Shown: positions 52,833-61,831, counted from the stretch's first letter. The stretch is 64,000 nt of DNA from Nonomuraea ceibae (GCF_019396325.1 NZ_JAHKRO010000002.1:202889-266888); one strand, 5' to 3'. Translations and numbers: made by a program. Notes: generated by a model from the letters alone, not told the origin.

Positions 52833-53654
52833 TCACTTCACGGCGCCGACCGTGATGCCTCGGGTGAGCGTGCGCTGGAAGATCAGGAAGAACGCGACGG
52901 CCGGGACGATGCCCAGCAGGGCCGAGGCGCTGGACATGGTCGCGTCCATGTACCGCTCTCCCTGCAGCACGCCGAGCGCCACCGGCACCGTCTGGTTGTC
53001 GTTGGAGATCAGGAAGATCAGCGGGAGGAAGAACTCGTTCCACGTCCAGATGAAGAAGAAGATCATCAGCACGCTCAGCGTCGGCCGGCTGATCGGCACC
53101 ACGATCCGGGTCAGCGCCCGGAACCGCCCCGCGCCGTCGATCTCCGCCGCCTCCAGGATCTCCTTGGGGAACTGGCCGAGCACCGCGCTGAGCAGGTACG
53201 TCCCGAAGGCCGCCTGGATCACGGTGAAAATGATGATCATCGACAGCCGGGTGTCGTAGAGCCCGAGCTCCTTGGCCAGGTAGTAGAGCGGGTAGGCGAG
53301 CGCCTCCTGCGGCAGCGTGTTCGCCACCAGGAACAGCACCAGGATCGACAGCCGGCCGCGCACCCGCCCGATGCCGAGCGCGTACGCGTTGAGCACCGAC
53401 AGCACCACCGCCAGCACCGCCACCGAGCCGCTGATCAGCAGGCTGTTGACGAGCTTCTCGCCGAAGTCCACCCGCTCCCAGAAGTCCACGACGCCCTGGA
53501 GGTACAGGCCGCCGGGCAGACTCAGCGGCCCCTCCGAGCTGTACTCCTCCCGCGACTTGACCGCGTTGAGCGCCACGACCAGGAACGGGAACACCATGAC
53601 CACGGCCAGCACGACCAGCGCCGCGAGCACCGCCCAGCGCCCCGGGCCCCTCAT
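52833..53654 (-). CDS. ABC sugar permease (MalG type)
   Basis: A 273-residue permease with six membrane helices and an EAA-type loop (LEAAEIDGAGRFRALTRIVV). It overlaps its partner permease (ATGA) and precedes the secreted GH3 by 28 bases with a GAGGAG site. Second importer of the locus, again without an ATPase gene. Confidence 0.92.
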   Translation of the reverse strand: MRGPGRWAVLAALVVLAVVMVFPFLVVALNAVKSREEYSSEGPLSLPGGLYLQGVVDFWERVDFGEKLVNSLLISGSVAVLAVVLSVLNAYALGIGRVRGRLSILVLFLVANTLPQEALAYPLYYLAKELGLYDTRLSMIIIFTVIQAAFGTYLLSAVLGQFPKEILEAAEIDGAGRFRALTRIVVPISRPTLSVLMIFFFIWTWNEFFLPLIFLISNDNQTVPVALGVLQGERYMDATMSSASALLGIVPAVAFFLIFQRTLTRGITVGAVK

Positions 53655-54508
53655 CGCTCACGCTCCTGCACGCGCAGGAACAGGAACGTCACCACGACGA
53701 TGATCAGCGCCAGCACCGTGGCGATGGCCGACCCGTACCCGACGTTGCTCTTCTGGAAGAAGTTCAGGTACGAGAAGTACGACGGCACCATCGTGGCGTT
53801 GCCCGGCCCGCCACGCGTGAGCACGAAGATCGGCCCGAACACCTTCAGCGCGGCGATCGTGCACGTCAGCAGCACCACGAAGATCTCCGGCCGGATCTGC
53901 GGCACCGTGATGTGCCACACCCGGCGCCACCAGGACGCCCCGTCGAGCTCGGCCGCCTCGTAGTAGGCCGGGTCCACGCGCTGCAACCCCGCCATGAAGA
54001 TCACCACCGGGTAGCCGAGCTGGAACCAGACCATGACCGCCATCACCGTCGCCAGCGCCAGATCGGGATCGCCCAGCCAGTCGAGCTCCAGCCCGAACGC
54101 CCGGTTGACCGCCCCGTACGACGGGTGCAGCATCCAGCCCCACACCACGCCCGCCACCGCGACCGGCAGCACCTGCGGCAGGTAGTACATGGCCCGCAGC
54201 GCCGCCGCCGTCCGCGTCCCGAACCGCTTGCCGACGTAGTCGAACAGCGCGGCGGCCAGCACCAGGCCGATCACCGTGGGCACGATCGCCATGGCGACGA
54301 TGAGGGCGACGTTGTTCTGGAACGAGAGCCAGAAGCGCTCGTCCTCCAGCAGCCTGGCGTAGTTGTCCAGGCCGACCCACCTGGGCGTGCCCACCCCCGA
54401 CCAGCGGGTGAAGCTCACGCCCAGGTTCATCAGGAACGGCACCACGATGACGCCCAGGAACAGCAGCAGGCTGGGCGCCAGGTAGAGCCAGTAGCCTCTC
54501 CTTCTCAT
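53651..54508 (-). CDS. ABC sugar permease (MalF/UgpA type)
   Basis: A 285-residue permease with six membrane helices and the EAA loop YEAAELDGASWWRRVWHITV. Its ATG follows directly on the TGA of the binding protein (TGAATG), with no separate ribosome site, so translation is coupled. It forms the pore together with the following permease. Confidence 0.92.
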   Translation of the reverse strand: MRRRGYWLYLAPSLLLFLGVIVVPFLMNLGVSFTRWSGVGTPRWVGLDNYARLLEDERFWLSFQNNVALIVAMAIVPTVIGLVLAAALFDYVGKRFGTRTAAALRAMYYLPQVLPVAVAGVVWGWMLHPSYGAVNRAFGLELDWLGDPDLALATVMAVMVWFQLGYPVVIFMAGLQRVDPAYYEAAELDGASWWRRVWHITVPQIRPEIFVVLLTCTIAALKVFGPIFVLTRGGPGNATMVPSYFSYLNFFQKSNVGYGSAIATVLALIIVVVTFLFLRVQERER

Positions 54509-55810
54509 TCAGTTGCCGAGGTCGGCGAGGTTGTCCTCGTACGGCCCGGCGATCTCGGTCAGCACCTCGGCCGGCGACTTGGCGCCGTTGATGAGCTGCT
54601 GCGTGCCGGCGACCAGGACGTCGTAGTAGCCGGGCGCGGGCCAGTCGGGGTAGAAGGCCAGCCCGTCGGCCGCCGTCAGCTTGTTGAACGTCTCGATGAG
54701 CTCCTTGCTCTTCGGGTCGGTGATCGCCGCCGGGTCGGCCGCGACCGGGACGCCGCCCGAGTTGCCGAGCAGGTTCTGGATCTCCTTGCTCATCGTGATG
54801 TCGATGAAGTCGTAGGCCAGGTCCTTGTTCTCCGACTTCTCCGGCACCACCCACAGGTTGCCGCTGGAGCCGGGCGCCATCGTCGAGCCGGGGAACAGGA
54901 AGTGGCCCCACTCGAACCCCTTGGCCTCCTCGGCGACCCGGCCGTACCACCAGCTCCCGCTGATCATGACGGGGAAGTCGCCCTTCATGAACGCCACGCC
55001 CATGTCCTCGGCCTTCAGCCCGGACGCCTTCTCGTCGACGTACCCCTTTTTCACCCAGTCGGCGAACGTCGTCGCCCCGTACGTGAGCTCCGGGCCCTGG
55101 AAGTCGACCTTGCCCTGGTAGGACTGGTACGCGTCGACCCAGGCGCGGTCCGCCTTGCTGAGGGCGAGCTGGTAGACGATCTGCTGGGCCGGGTACTCGG
55201 CGCCCGCCAGCGACACCGGGGTCACGCCGGCCTTGACGAAGGCGTCCAGCGCGGCCGTGAACTCCTCGTACGTCGCCGGGACCTCGACCTTGTGCTTCTC
55301 GAACAGGTCCTTGTTGTAGTAGACCATCACGAACTCGCCATAGTTGGGCAGCCCGTACCAGTTGCCGGAGCCCATCACGCCCCGGTCGTCGTAGCGGGCG
55401 GTGGTCGCCAGGCCGCCCGGCAGCAGCTTGTCCCAGCCGCGCTTGGTCACCTCCTCGCTCATGTCGGCGATGAGGCCCTGCTTGGACAGCAGGCCGGCGG
55501 TGGCGTTGCCCTTGTTGTACTCCATGAGGTCGGGCGCCTCGTCGGAGTTGAGCACCATGCTCGCCGTCTTCTGGATCTGCTCGAAGCTCTTCTCCTCGAA
55601 CCGCACCTTCACGCCCGGGTGCGTGGCCTCGAACTTCTTGATCGCCTCGGCCCACGCCCTGCCCATCGCGCTCTCGGCGGCCTCGTAGTGCCAAAGCTTG
55701 AGCACGCGCGGCTGACCCGGCTCGGCCGCCGGCTCACCACCGCCGCCACCGCACGCCGACAGCGCGAGCGTCACGGCCACCAGCGCCGCCACGCCAGTCT
55801 TTCTGATCAT
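54509..55810 (-). CDS. Sugar-binding lipoprotein of an ABC importer
   Basis: The ATG at 55810 has AGGAGGGACC just upstream, giving 433 aa. Lipoprotein signal with lipobox ending at Cys20 (LSAC), then a MalE-like CUT1 binding fold (VLKLWHYEAAES, VPATYEEFTAALDAF). It overlaps the stop of GH31 (ATGA). It differs from the 546-residue binding protein at 43507, so the two importers probably prefer different oligosaccharides. Confidence 0.92.
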   Translation of the reverse strand: MIRKTGVAALVAVTLALSACGGGGGEPAAEPGQPRVLKLWHYEAAESAMGRAWAEAIKKFEATHPGVKVRFEEKSFEQIQKTASMVLNSDEAPDLMEYNKGNATAGLLSKQGLIADMSEEVTKRGWDKLLPGGLATTARYDDRGVMGSGNWYGLPNYGEFVMVYYNKDLFEKHKVEVPATYEEFTAALDAFVKAGVTPVSLAGAEYPAQQIVYQLALSKADRAWVDAYQSYQGKVDFQGPELTYGATTFADWVKKGYVDEKASGLKAEDMGVAFMKGDFPVMISGSWWYGRVAEEAKGFEWGHFLFPGSTMAPGSSGNLWVVPEKSENKDLAYDFIDITMSKEIQNLLGNSGGVPVAADPAAITDPKSKELIETFNKLTAADGLAFYPDWPAPGYYDVLVAGTQQLINGAKSPAEVLTEIAGPYEDNLADLGN

Positions 55811-58104
55811 GGTCCCTCCTGGGTGATGACGGCCCTGCCGGGAGCGCCCGCCACCGGGGCGAACTCGACGGCGGCGACCCGTTTCGGCCCGGTGACGGTC
55901 ACGCGCAGCGTGTCGCCGTCCCGGGTGGCCACGACGGCGGTCTCGCCGTCGGTGTCGTGGATCCGCATCCGGCAGTCGCCGCCCCCGAAGGCGACCAGCG
56001 TGATCGTGTCCGGCGTCGTCACGGTCTCGCCCGGTTCGGCGACCGGGACGAGCGCGCCGCGCCGCACGAACAGCGGGATCTGCTCCAGCGGCTTCGTCAC
56101 GCGCACGTACCGCCCGCCTTCGTGCGTCTCGCCGGTCCAGTAGTCCACCCACTCGCCCTCCGGCAGGTAGACGTCCCGCGTGCCGCCGGGCGAGGTCATC
56201 GGCGCGACCAGCAGGTCCCGCCCCAGCAGGTACTCCAGATCGGCCTGCCAGGCGACCGGGTCCTCCGGGTGGTCCACGCAGAGCGCGCGCATCATCGGCG
56301 CTCCCGTCCGCGCCGCCTCGACGGCCGCCGAGTAGAGGTACGGCATCAGCCGGTAACGCAGCCTCAGCGCGTCGACCGCCTGCTCCTCGACGGCCGGGAA
56401 CTCCCACGGCTCCCGCGTCGTCGTGCCGTGCAGCCGCACCAGCGGCGACAGCGCGCCGAACTGCGTCCACCGCACGAACAGGTCGTCGCTCGGCCTCCCG
56501 GTGAACCCGCCCGCGTCATGACTCCAGAACGGCACCCCGGACAGCCCGTGCGCCAGCCCGCCCCGGATCGTGCTGCCCATCGCGGCATAGCTCGTGTACG
56601 TGTCGCCGCTCCACTGGGCGCTGTGCCGCTGCCCGCCCAGGAACGACGAGCGCGCCCACACCAGGCCGTGCCCGTGCACCTCCCGGGTCACCTCGGCGAC
56701 CGCGTCGTTGAACAGCAGCGTGTAGACGTTGTGCAGGTCGGTGCCGGTCATGCCGTTGTAGGCGACGGCGTCGGCGGGCACGCCCTCGGCGAAGTCCGTC
56801 TTGAACGCCTGCACGCCCTGGCGCAACAGCGCCCGGAGCCGGTCCTGGAACCAGCGTTTCGCGGCGGGGCGGGTCAGGTCGAGGATGCCGCAGGCGGGGA
56901 ACGACCCGTGCCAGGTGTCGGCGACGTACGCCTCCCCCGCCCCATTTTTCAGGAAATATCCCGCGTTAGCGGCTTCTGCGAACGCGGGGCTCAGGTGGGA
57001 GATGTACGGGTTCATCCACAGACAGACCTTGAACCCCATCCCGTCCAGCTCCGCCAGCATCGCCGCCGGGTCCGGGAAGTTCACCGGGTCCCAGCGCAGA
57101 TCCGACCAGTGCCCGTCGGCCTGCCAGTAGGTGTCCAGATGCAGCACGTCACACGGGATCCCGCGCTCCCGGATCGTCCGCGCCCTGGCCAGCACCCGCT
57201 CCTGGCTGTCGACGCAGAAACCCGAGGAGATCCAGGTGCCGAACGCCCACTTCGGCGGCAGCTCCGGCCGGCACGTCAGCCGGTCGTAGCGCTCCAGCAC
57301 CTCCGGCGGCGTCGGCCCGGCGATCACGTAGTAGTCCAGCACGTCGTCCGGCACCACGATCTGCACCGCGCTGTGCGTCGACTGGCACACGTCGAACTCC
57401 GTCGGCGCGCCGCTGTCGACCAGCACCCCGTAGCCCCGGCTCGACAGATAGAGCGGCACGTTCTTGTAGGCGCGCTGCGACTCGGCGCCGAACGCGTCGA
57501 AGTTCCACATCACCGGCCGCTGCCCGCGCTTGTCCAGCCGCGCGAACGACTCCCCGAACCCGGCGAACGCCTCATCGGGCGCGGCGACGAAACTCTCGTG
57601 ATAGGCCACCGGCCCGCCGCCCGCCGACGACCGCCCGAACGGCAGCGTCCGCATCCGGCCGCTGATGTCCACATGGCCCCGGTCCTGCTCGACCAGCGTG
57701 ACCCCGGCGGCATCCGTGAACCGCAGCTCCCACGGCGCCAACCGGATCTCCGCCCGCAGCGACCCCGCGTCCACCACGATCCGCCCGTCGGCCGTGCTCT
57801 CCGCCCGCGCCCCCGCGAACGTGCCCGGCCGCACCAGCGCGATCGCCCGCTCCGACCGGGGCCGGGCATCGGCGTCCTCGCTCAGCCGTACCCGGATCAC
57901 GCCCTCACCGGCCACGCCCACCTGCACGACCAGCGTCTCCTCTGCCGTGGTGACCGCCTTCAGCATCACCCCCGCGCCGTCGGCGGCCACCAGCTCGGCG
58001 GCGGTCAACGCGGACAGCCCTCCCTCACCGTGCGCGCGGACCGGCAGCTCGGGCGGGTCGGCCACGAAGTACTCATGCGCGACCAGGGGCGGGCGATAGG
58101 GCAT
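55807..58104 (-). CDS. GH31 alpha-xylosidase-like glycoside hydrolase, cytoplasmic
   Basis: A 765-residue GH31 enzyme without a signal peptide and with AGGAG five bases before the ATG. The N-terminal beta-sandwich includes FAGFGESFARLDKRG. The (beta/alpha)8 domain has nucleophile Asp437 in FKTDFAEG and acid/base Asp501 in WSGDTYTSY. In a xyloglucan locus this most likely removes alpha-1,6-xylose from the non-reducing end of imported oligosaccharides. An alpha-glucosidase role cannot be excluded from sequence alone. It heads the operon that runs to 49931; ROK box B lies 34 bases upstream. Confidence 0.9.
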   Translation of the reverse strand: MPYRPPLVAHEYFVADPPELPVRAHGEGGLSALTAAELVAADGAGVMLKAVTTAEETLVVQVGVAGEGVIRVRLSEDADARPRSERAIALVRPGTFAGARAESTADGRIVVDAGSLRAEIRLAPWELRFTDAAGVTLVEQDRGHVDISGRMRTLPFGRSSAGGGPVAYHESFVAAPDEAFAGFGESFARLDKRGQRPVMWNFDAFGAESQRAYKNVPLYLSSRGYGVLVDSGAPTEFDVCQSTHSAVQIVVPDDVLDYYVIAGPTPPEVLERYDRLTCRPELPPKWAFGTWISSGFCVDSQERVLARARTIRERGIPCDVLHLDTYWQADGHWSDLRWDPVNFPDPAAMLAELDGMGFKVCLWMNPYISHLSPAFAEAANAGYFLKNGAGEAYVADTWHGSFPACGILDLTRPAAKRWFQDRLRALLRQGVQAFKTDFAEGVPADAVAYNGMTGTDLHNVYTLLFNDAVAEVTREVHGHGLVWARSSFLGGQRHSAQWSGDTYTSYAAMGSTIRGGLAHGLSGVPFWSHDAGGFTGRPSDDLFVRWTQFGALSPLVRLHGTTTREPWEFPAVEEQAVDALRLRYRLMPYLYSAAVEAARTGAPMMRALCVDHPEDPVAWQADLEYLLGRDLLVAPMTSPGGTRDVYLPEGEWVDYWTGETHEGGRYVRVTKPLEQIPLFVRRGALVPVAEPGETVTTPDTITLVAFGGGDCRMRIHDTDGETAVVATRDGDTLRVTVTGPKRVAAVEFAPVAGAPGRAVITQEGP

Positions 58105-58137
58105 GGATGCTCCTTCAAGGGGTGCGAAACTCCTGAA

Positions 58138-58162
58138 TTAGTTTGCTGTCCATACCAACAAA
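58138..58162. promoter_or_regulatory. ROK (XylR-like) operator box B
   Basis: TTAGTTTG-N9-CCAACAAA, an AT-rich island 34 bases before the GH31 start. Six of eight bases in the right half match the complement of the left, and the box closely matches box A. Confidence 0.75.
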
Positions 58163-58379
58163 GGTCAACGGGTAATTCGTTTACTCCCCATCCCAACTCC
58201 TTCACGGCAAGGGCCTCGCCCGTGGCGCGCTCTGCGCGTTCGCCTGCTCGGGCTCCTCTCAGTGGGGGGCCCAGCCCCCCACACCCCCTGGCAAGGGGCC
58301 TCCCGGCCCCCTGCACCCCCGGGGGTTGCGCCGGGGCGGGAAGTTGGGCGGTAGGGAGTGCCGGGCGGAGGGCACTTGA

Positions 58380-58640
58380 CCGCGGAGACGCAAGCCGGAG
58401 GTGCGAGCTGGAGGCGGGGCGGGCTGGAGGCGAGCCCCGGGTCACGGCGGGAGGCGCAGGGCGAGACCAGAGGCGGGGCTGGAAGTGCGGGCTGGAGGCG
58501 GGGCGAGGCTGGAGGCGCACCGCGGGAGGCGGTCACGGCGGGGCGGGCTGGAGGCGGGGCGGGAACTGCGGGCTGGAGGCCGGGCCCGGGACACGGTCGG
58601 AGGCGGGGGCGGGCCAGGAGGTCGCGGCACAGCCCCGAAG
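58380..58640. repeat. Degenerate GC-rich minisatellite
   Basis: Units close to GGCTGGAGGCGGGGCG recur irregularly through this stretch, with G-runs able to form quadruplexes. It occupies most of the 568-base gap between GH31 and the GNAT gene. Open frames here encode only low-complexity Gly/Arg/Ala sequence, and I see no gene. A GC hairpin-rich segment (58258-58330) precedes it. Confidence 0.6.
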
Positions 58641-58719
58641 CGTGAGGTCCGGTCACCAGGGCGAGGGTGGATGGCCAGTAGGGGCGCGCAACCGGGAGCG
58701 GAAACCCCCGGGCACGCCC

Positions 58720-58725
58720 TAACGT
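58720..58725 (+). promoter_or_regulatory. Likely -10 element of a leaderless transcript
   Basis: TAACGT lies six bases before the ATG at 58732 and there is no ribosome site. A similar TAGGGT (59340-59345) stands six bases before the GTG of the next gene. Confidence 0.45.
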
Positions 58726-58731
58726 TGCCAC

Positions 58732-59280
58732 ATGTCCGAAATGCCATCACGGGTGGAACTGCGCCCGCTCACCCTCTCCGACCAGGACGAGTTCTGCTCC
58801 CTCGTGCAGGCCAGCGCTGAGCTGCACGGGCCCTACATGCAGTTGCCCGCCACTCCCGAGGACTTCCAGGCGTGGATGCGCCGCTTCGATGACGGCACGA
58901 ACGTGGGCCTCCTGATCCGCGTCCGGGAGAACGGGGAGACGGCCGGCATGGTCAACATCAACTCGATCATCCGGGGCCGCTACCAGGGCGCGTCCCTCGG
59001 GTATGCGGCCTTTGTTCCGTACGCCGGGAAGGGGTACATGACCGAAGGGCTCAAGGCGGCGCTGCGGTACGCCTTCACCGAGCTGCGGCTGCATCGGCTG
59101 GAGGCCAACATCCAGCCGGGCAACAAGGCGTCCCTGGCCCTCGCCCAGCGCCTGGGCTTCCGTTATGAAGGGCTGTCCCCCGAATACCTCTACATCGACG
59201 GCGCCTGGCGCGACCACGAACGGTGGTCCATCACCGCACCGGCTCCCTGGGCCCCGGACCCGTCCCTGCCTGCGGTGTGA
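58732..59280 (+). CDS. GNAT acetyltransferase, RimJ/RimL type
   Basis: A 182-residue GCN5-related acetyltransferase. The acetyl-CoA loop appears as AFVPYAGKGYMTEGLKAAL (about 91-109) and the C-terminal NKASLALAQRLGFRYEG is typical of RimJ-like ribosomal-protein acetyltransferases. It probably transfers acetyl from acetyl-CoA to a protein N-terminus or small amine; the substrate is unknown. A TAACGT six bases before the ATG suggests a leaderless mRNA. Confidence 0.9.
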   Translation: MSEMPSRVELRPLTLSDQDEFCSLVQASAELHGPYMQLPATPEDFQAWMRRFDDGTNVGLLIRVRENGETAGMVNINSIIRGRYQGASLGYAAFVPYAGKGYMTEGLKAALRYAFTELRLHRLEANIQPGNKASLALAQRLGFRYEGLSPEYLYIDGAWRDHERWSITAPAPWAPDPSLPAV

Positions 59281-59351
59281 GCCGCGTCCCGGGCGTACCG
59301 GCACATGCGGGGACCAGGGCTGGTATCGCACGGTCTGGGTAGGGTTGGGCG

Positions 59352-59846
59352 GTGCCCGAGCTGGAGCAGTTGCATGCCGATCACGCCTCGGCGGTCCTGG
59401 CCTTCGAGCTGGCGAACCGCGCCTGGTTCGCCCTGTCGGTCCCGGACCGCGGCGACGAGTACTTCGACCGGTTCGCCGACCGGCACAGCGCCTTGCTGGC
59501 CGAGCAGGAGGCCGGCATCAGCGCCTTCTACGTGCTCGTCGCCGACGACGGCCCGGTGCTGGGCCGGTTCAATCTGTACGACTTCGAGGACGGCACCGCC
59601 ACACTCGGCTATCGGGTCGCGCAGCAGGTCGCCGGTCACGGCGTGGCGACCGCGACCGTCCGGGAGCTGTGCCGGATCGCCGCAGTGCGGCACGGGCTGC
59701 GCACGCTGCGGGCTGCCAGCTCGCACGACAACGTCGCGTCCCAGAGGGTGTTGACCAAGGCCGGGTTCGTCCCGGTCGGCCCGGCCGGACCGGCCGATCT
59801 CAGCGGCAAGACCGGCACCTGGTACCAGCGCGACCTCCAGCCGTAG
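59352..59846 (+). CDS. GNAT acetyltransferase
   Basis: A 164-residue GNAT protein starting at GTG 59352. The fold elements are [16 protein letters not shown], then [20 protein letters not shown], the acetyl-CoA loop [14 protein letters not shown], and the C-terminal [14 protein letters not shown]. The substrate is unknown. TAGGGT six bases before the start and the lack of a ribosome site point to a leaderless mRNA. It is not obviously co-transcribed with the preceding GNAT gene (71-base gap). Confidence 0.88.
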   Translation: MPELEQLHADHASAVLAFELANRAWFALSVPDRGDEYFDRFADRHSALLAEQEAGISAFYVLVADDGPVLGRFNLYDFEDGTATLGYRVAQQVAGHGVATATVRELCRIAAVRHGLRTLRAASSHDNVASQRVLTKAGFVPVGPAGPADLSGKTGTWYQRDLQP

Positions 59847-59984
59847 ACACCCAAGCCGCAGGCCCCAGCCGGGAGTCTCGGTCCTGGTGGTGGCAGGTTC
59901 CGGCCCGCGTCATCGTCAGCCCTCCGACGCGGGCGGGGTCCCTCCGCGGGCCTCAAAGGGAGGTCGCCGGTCAAGTGCCCGGCG

Positions 59985-60145
59985 ACCGAAGGACCCGAAA
60001 GACCCAAAGGGCCGGGAAGACCGGAAAGACCCGAAGGGCCGGGAAGACCGGGTGGACCGGGTGGACCCGAAGGACCGGGTGGACCGGGTGGACCCGAAGG
60101 GCCAGGAAACCCCAAGGACCCCAAAGGACCCGAAGGACCCCGGCC
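59985..60145. repeat. GGACCCGAA-type tandem repeat, collagen-like in one minus frame
   Basis: Nine-base-based units (GGACCCGAA, GGACCGGGT, GGGCCGGGA) repeat through most of the 310-base gap 59847-60156. Read on the minus strand in one frame they encode Gly-Pro-Xaa triplets, but that frame runs antiphase into the real oxidoreductase gene and has no start of its own. I see no gene in this gap. Confidence 0.7.
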
Positions 60146-60156
60146 CGGCCGTGTGG

Positions 60157-61053
60157 TCAGCGGGCGGCGGCGGCTTCGGGCAGGTCGCGGTGGCGTTGCA
60201 CGTCGGCCAGCGAGGCCCAGTCGTCCCGCTCGTGCCCGGCCTCGATCGCCTCGGTCAGGAGCGCCGAGAGCAGGTCGCCGACCGGCAGGCGCAATCCCGT
60301 GGCGGCGGCCTGGGCGCGGGCGAGGTCGACGTCCTTGCGGCCGAGCACCGGGGTGAACCCGGCGGGCTGGAACGTCCCGGCGGCGATGAGCCGGCCGTAG
60401 TTCGTGTAAACGGGACCGGGCGTGATCGTGGCGGTGAACAGGTCCACCACGGTCGCGGCGTCCACCCCGCCCCGTTCGGCGATCGCCACCGCCTCGGACA
60501 GCGACTGGATCGCCGAGGCGATCAGCACCTGGCCGGCGACCTTGACCACGTTCGCCTGCCTCGGCTCGGTCCCGACCTGCCACACGCGGGCGCTGATCGC
60601 GTCCAGCAGCGGCCGCACCCGGTCGATCAGGGCGGGGTCGCCCGCGGTGACGACGTTGAGCCTGGCGGCCTCGGCGACCGCGACCCCGCCGAACATCGGC
60701 GCCGCCACGTACCCGACGCCGTGCTCGGCGTGCCGCCCGGCGGCGTCCTCGGCGAGGGCGGGGCTGATCGTGGCGAGGTTCACGTGGACCGCGCCCGCCG
60801 GTGCCGCCTCCAGCGCGCCGCTGTCGAGGAACACCTCGCGTACGGCCGCGTCGTCGGCGAGCACCGAGAACACCACGGGCGAGGAGAGGAACACCTCCCC
60901 CGGGTGTCCCACCTCGACGGCGCCCGCCTCGACCAGCGGGGCCGTCCTGCGCCGGTCGCGGTTCCACACCGCCACCCGGTGCCCGGCCCCGATGAGGTTG
61001 CGGGCGATCGCCGCGCCCATGCCTCCCGTGCCCACCACTGTCACATCGGCCAT
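60157..61053 (-). CDS. NAD(P)-dependent oxidoreductase of the beta-hydroxyacid dehydrogenase family
   Basis: The ATG at 61053 has GGAAGG eight bases upstream and gives 298 aa, the usual family length. The Rossmann domain opens with [15 protein letters not shown]. The second domain has the catalytic-lysine helix segment ([18 protein letters not shown], Lys near residue 168) and [10 protein letters not shown] near the end. Members reduce or oxidise 3-hydroxyacids such as 3-hydroxyisobutyrate, or reduce imines; the substrate here is not readable. It diverges from a CGNR regulator with three operator-like sites between them, so it is probably its target. Confidence 0.9.
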   Translation of the reverse strand: MADVTVVGTGGMGAAIARNLIGAGHRVAVWNRDRRRTAPLVEAGAVEVGHPGEVFLSSPVVFSVLADDAAVREVFLDSGALEAAPAGAVHVNLATISPALAEDAAGRHAEHGVGYVAAPMFGGVAVAEAARLNVVTAGDPALIDRVRPLLDAISARVWQVGTEPRQANVVKVAGQVLIASAIQSLSEAVAIAERGGVDAATVVDLFTATITPGPVYTNYGRLIAAGTFQPAGFTPVLGRKDVDLARAQAAATGLRLPVGDLLSALLTEAIEAGHERDDWASLADVQRHRDLPEAAAAR

Positions 61054-61073
61054 CTCCATCACCTTCCCGAATA

Positions 61074-61182
61074 GAACCATTTCAACCGGTTCCACATTAC
61101 AGGCTCCGGCCGATCGTGGAACCGGCTCAGCTAGTTCTACAAGCAGTACCAACGAGGGAGCGCGAACCGGCTAAGGTGGTTC
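61074..61182. promoter_or_regulatory. Three equally spaced 19-bp operator-like sites
   Basis: Sites at 61074-61092 (reverse orientation), 61119-61137 and 61164-61182 fit GAACCGGYTNARNTRGTTC, partly palindromic (GAAC/GTTC ends). Their centres are exactly 45 bases apart. The outer sites overlap the 5' regions of the oxidoreductase and the CGNR gene. Confidence 0.7.
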
Positions 61183-61183
61183 C

Positions 61184-61786
61184 ATGAGCACGTCGACGGG
61201 GAAGCGCGAGCCCGCGTTCCGGCTGGACAACGAGCGCCTGGCGTTCCGGTTCACCGCCACGCTCAGCGACCGCGGCGGCGTGCCGGTCGAGCGCCTTCCC
61301 GACCCCGGGCGCCTGGACGACTGGCTCGCCGCGAACGACCTGCGACTGAGCAGCCACCGGGCCACCCCGTCGGACCTGGCCCTGGCCCGGCGGCTGCGCG
61401 AGGCCATCCACCGCGCCGGCACCGACGTCGCCCAGGGAGCCACGATCCAGCGGGCCGACCTGACCCTGCTCAACACCCTCGCCCGCGAGGCACGGGCCTA
61501 CCCGGCGCTCACGCGCACGGGGATGCGCTGGCTCAGCGACGCCGACAACCACGTCGAGGCGAGCCTCGGCCTGGTCGCCGCCGACGCGGTCGTCATCCTC
61601 GGCGGCGAGGAACGCGGCCGGGTCAAGACCTGCGAGAACCCGGACTGCGGCGGCCTGTATGTCGACACGAGCCAGGGCCGCAGCCGGCGCTGGTGCTCGA
61701 TGAACTACTGCGGCAACCAGATGAAGAAGGCCAGGTTCCGCCACGGAGCCCCGCGGCCAGAACGCCCTGACCACTCTCCGGCGTGA
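61184..61786 (+). CDS. CGNR zinc-finger protein (ABATE domain), probable regulator
   Basis: A 200-residue protein. The N-terminal ABATE-type domain (about 10-130) begins FRLDNERLAFRFTATLSDRGG. A C-terminal CGNR zinc finger has Cys pairs CENPDC and CSMNYCGN, with the CGNR motif as CGNQ. CGNR proteins are thought to be DNA-binding regulators. The three repeat sites immediately upstream, one covering its own AAGG ribosome site, suggest autoregulation and control of the divergent oxidoreductase; this is inference. Confidence 0.88.
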   Translation: MSTSTGKREPAFRLDNERLAFRFTATLSDRGGVPVERLPDPGRLDDWLAANDLRLSSHRATPSDLALARRLREAIHRAGTDVAQGATIQRADLTLLNTLAREARAYPALTRTGMRWLSDADNHVEASLGLVAADAVVILGGEERGRVKTCENPDCGGLYVDTSQGRSRRWCSMNYCGNQMKKARFRHGAPRPERPDHSPA

Positions 61787-61815
61787 CCCGGCAAACCGGA
61801 CGACGGCCACAACAC

Positions 61816-61831
61816 TTAGCCCTTGCGCTAA
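61816..61831. promoter_or_regulatory. Candidate ArsR-family operator
   Basis: TTAGC-N6-GCTAA is a perfect inverted repeat 28 bases upstream of the ArsR-like gene, and a further TTAGC half-site (61852-61856) sits next to the GTG start. Confidence 0.5.

Noticed and set aside
59636-60967. Collagen-like Gly-Pro-Xaa frame on the minus strand
   Set aside because: The collagen-like part comes from the intergenic repeat, and the rest is antiphase to the oxidoreductase gene with no plausible start.
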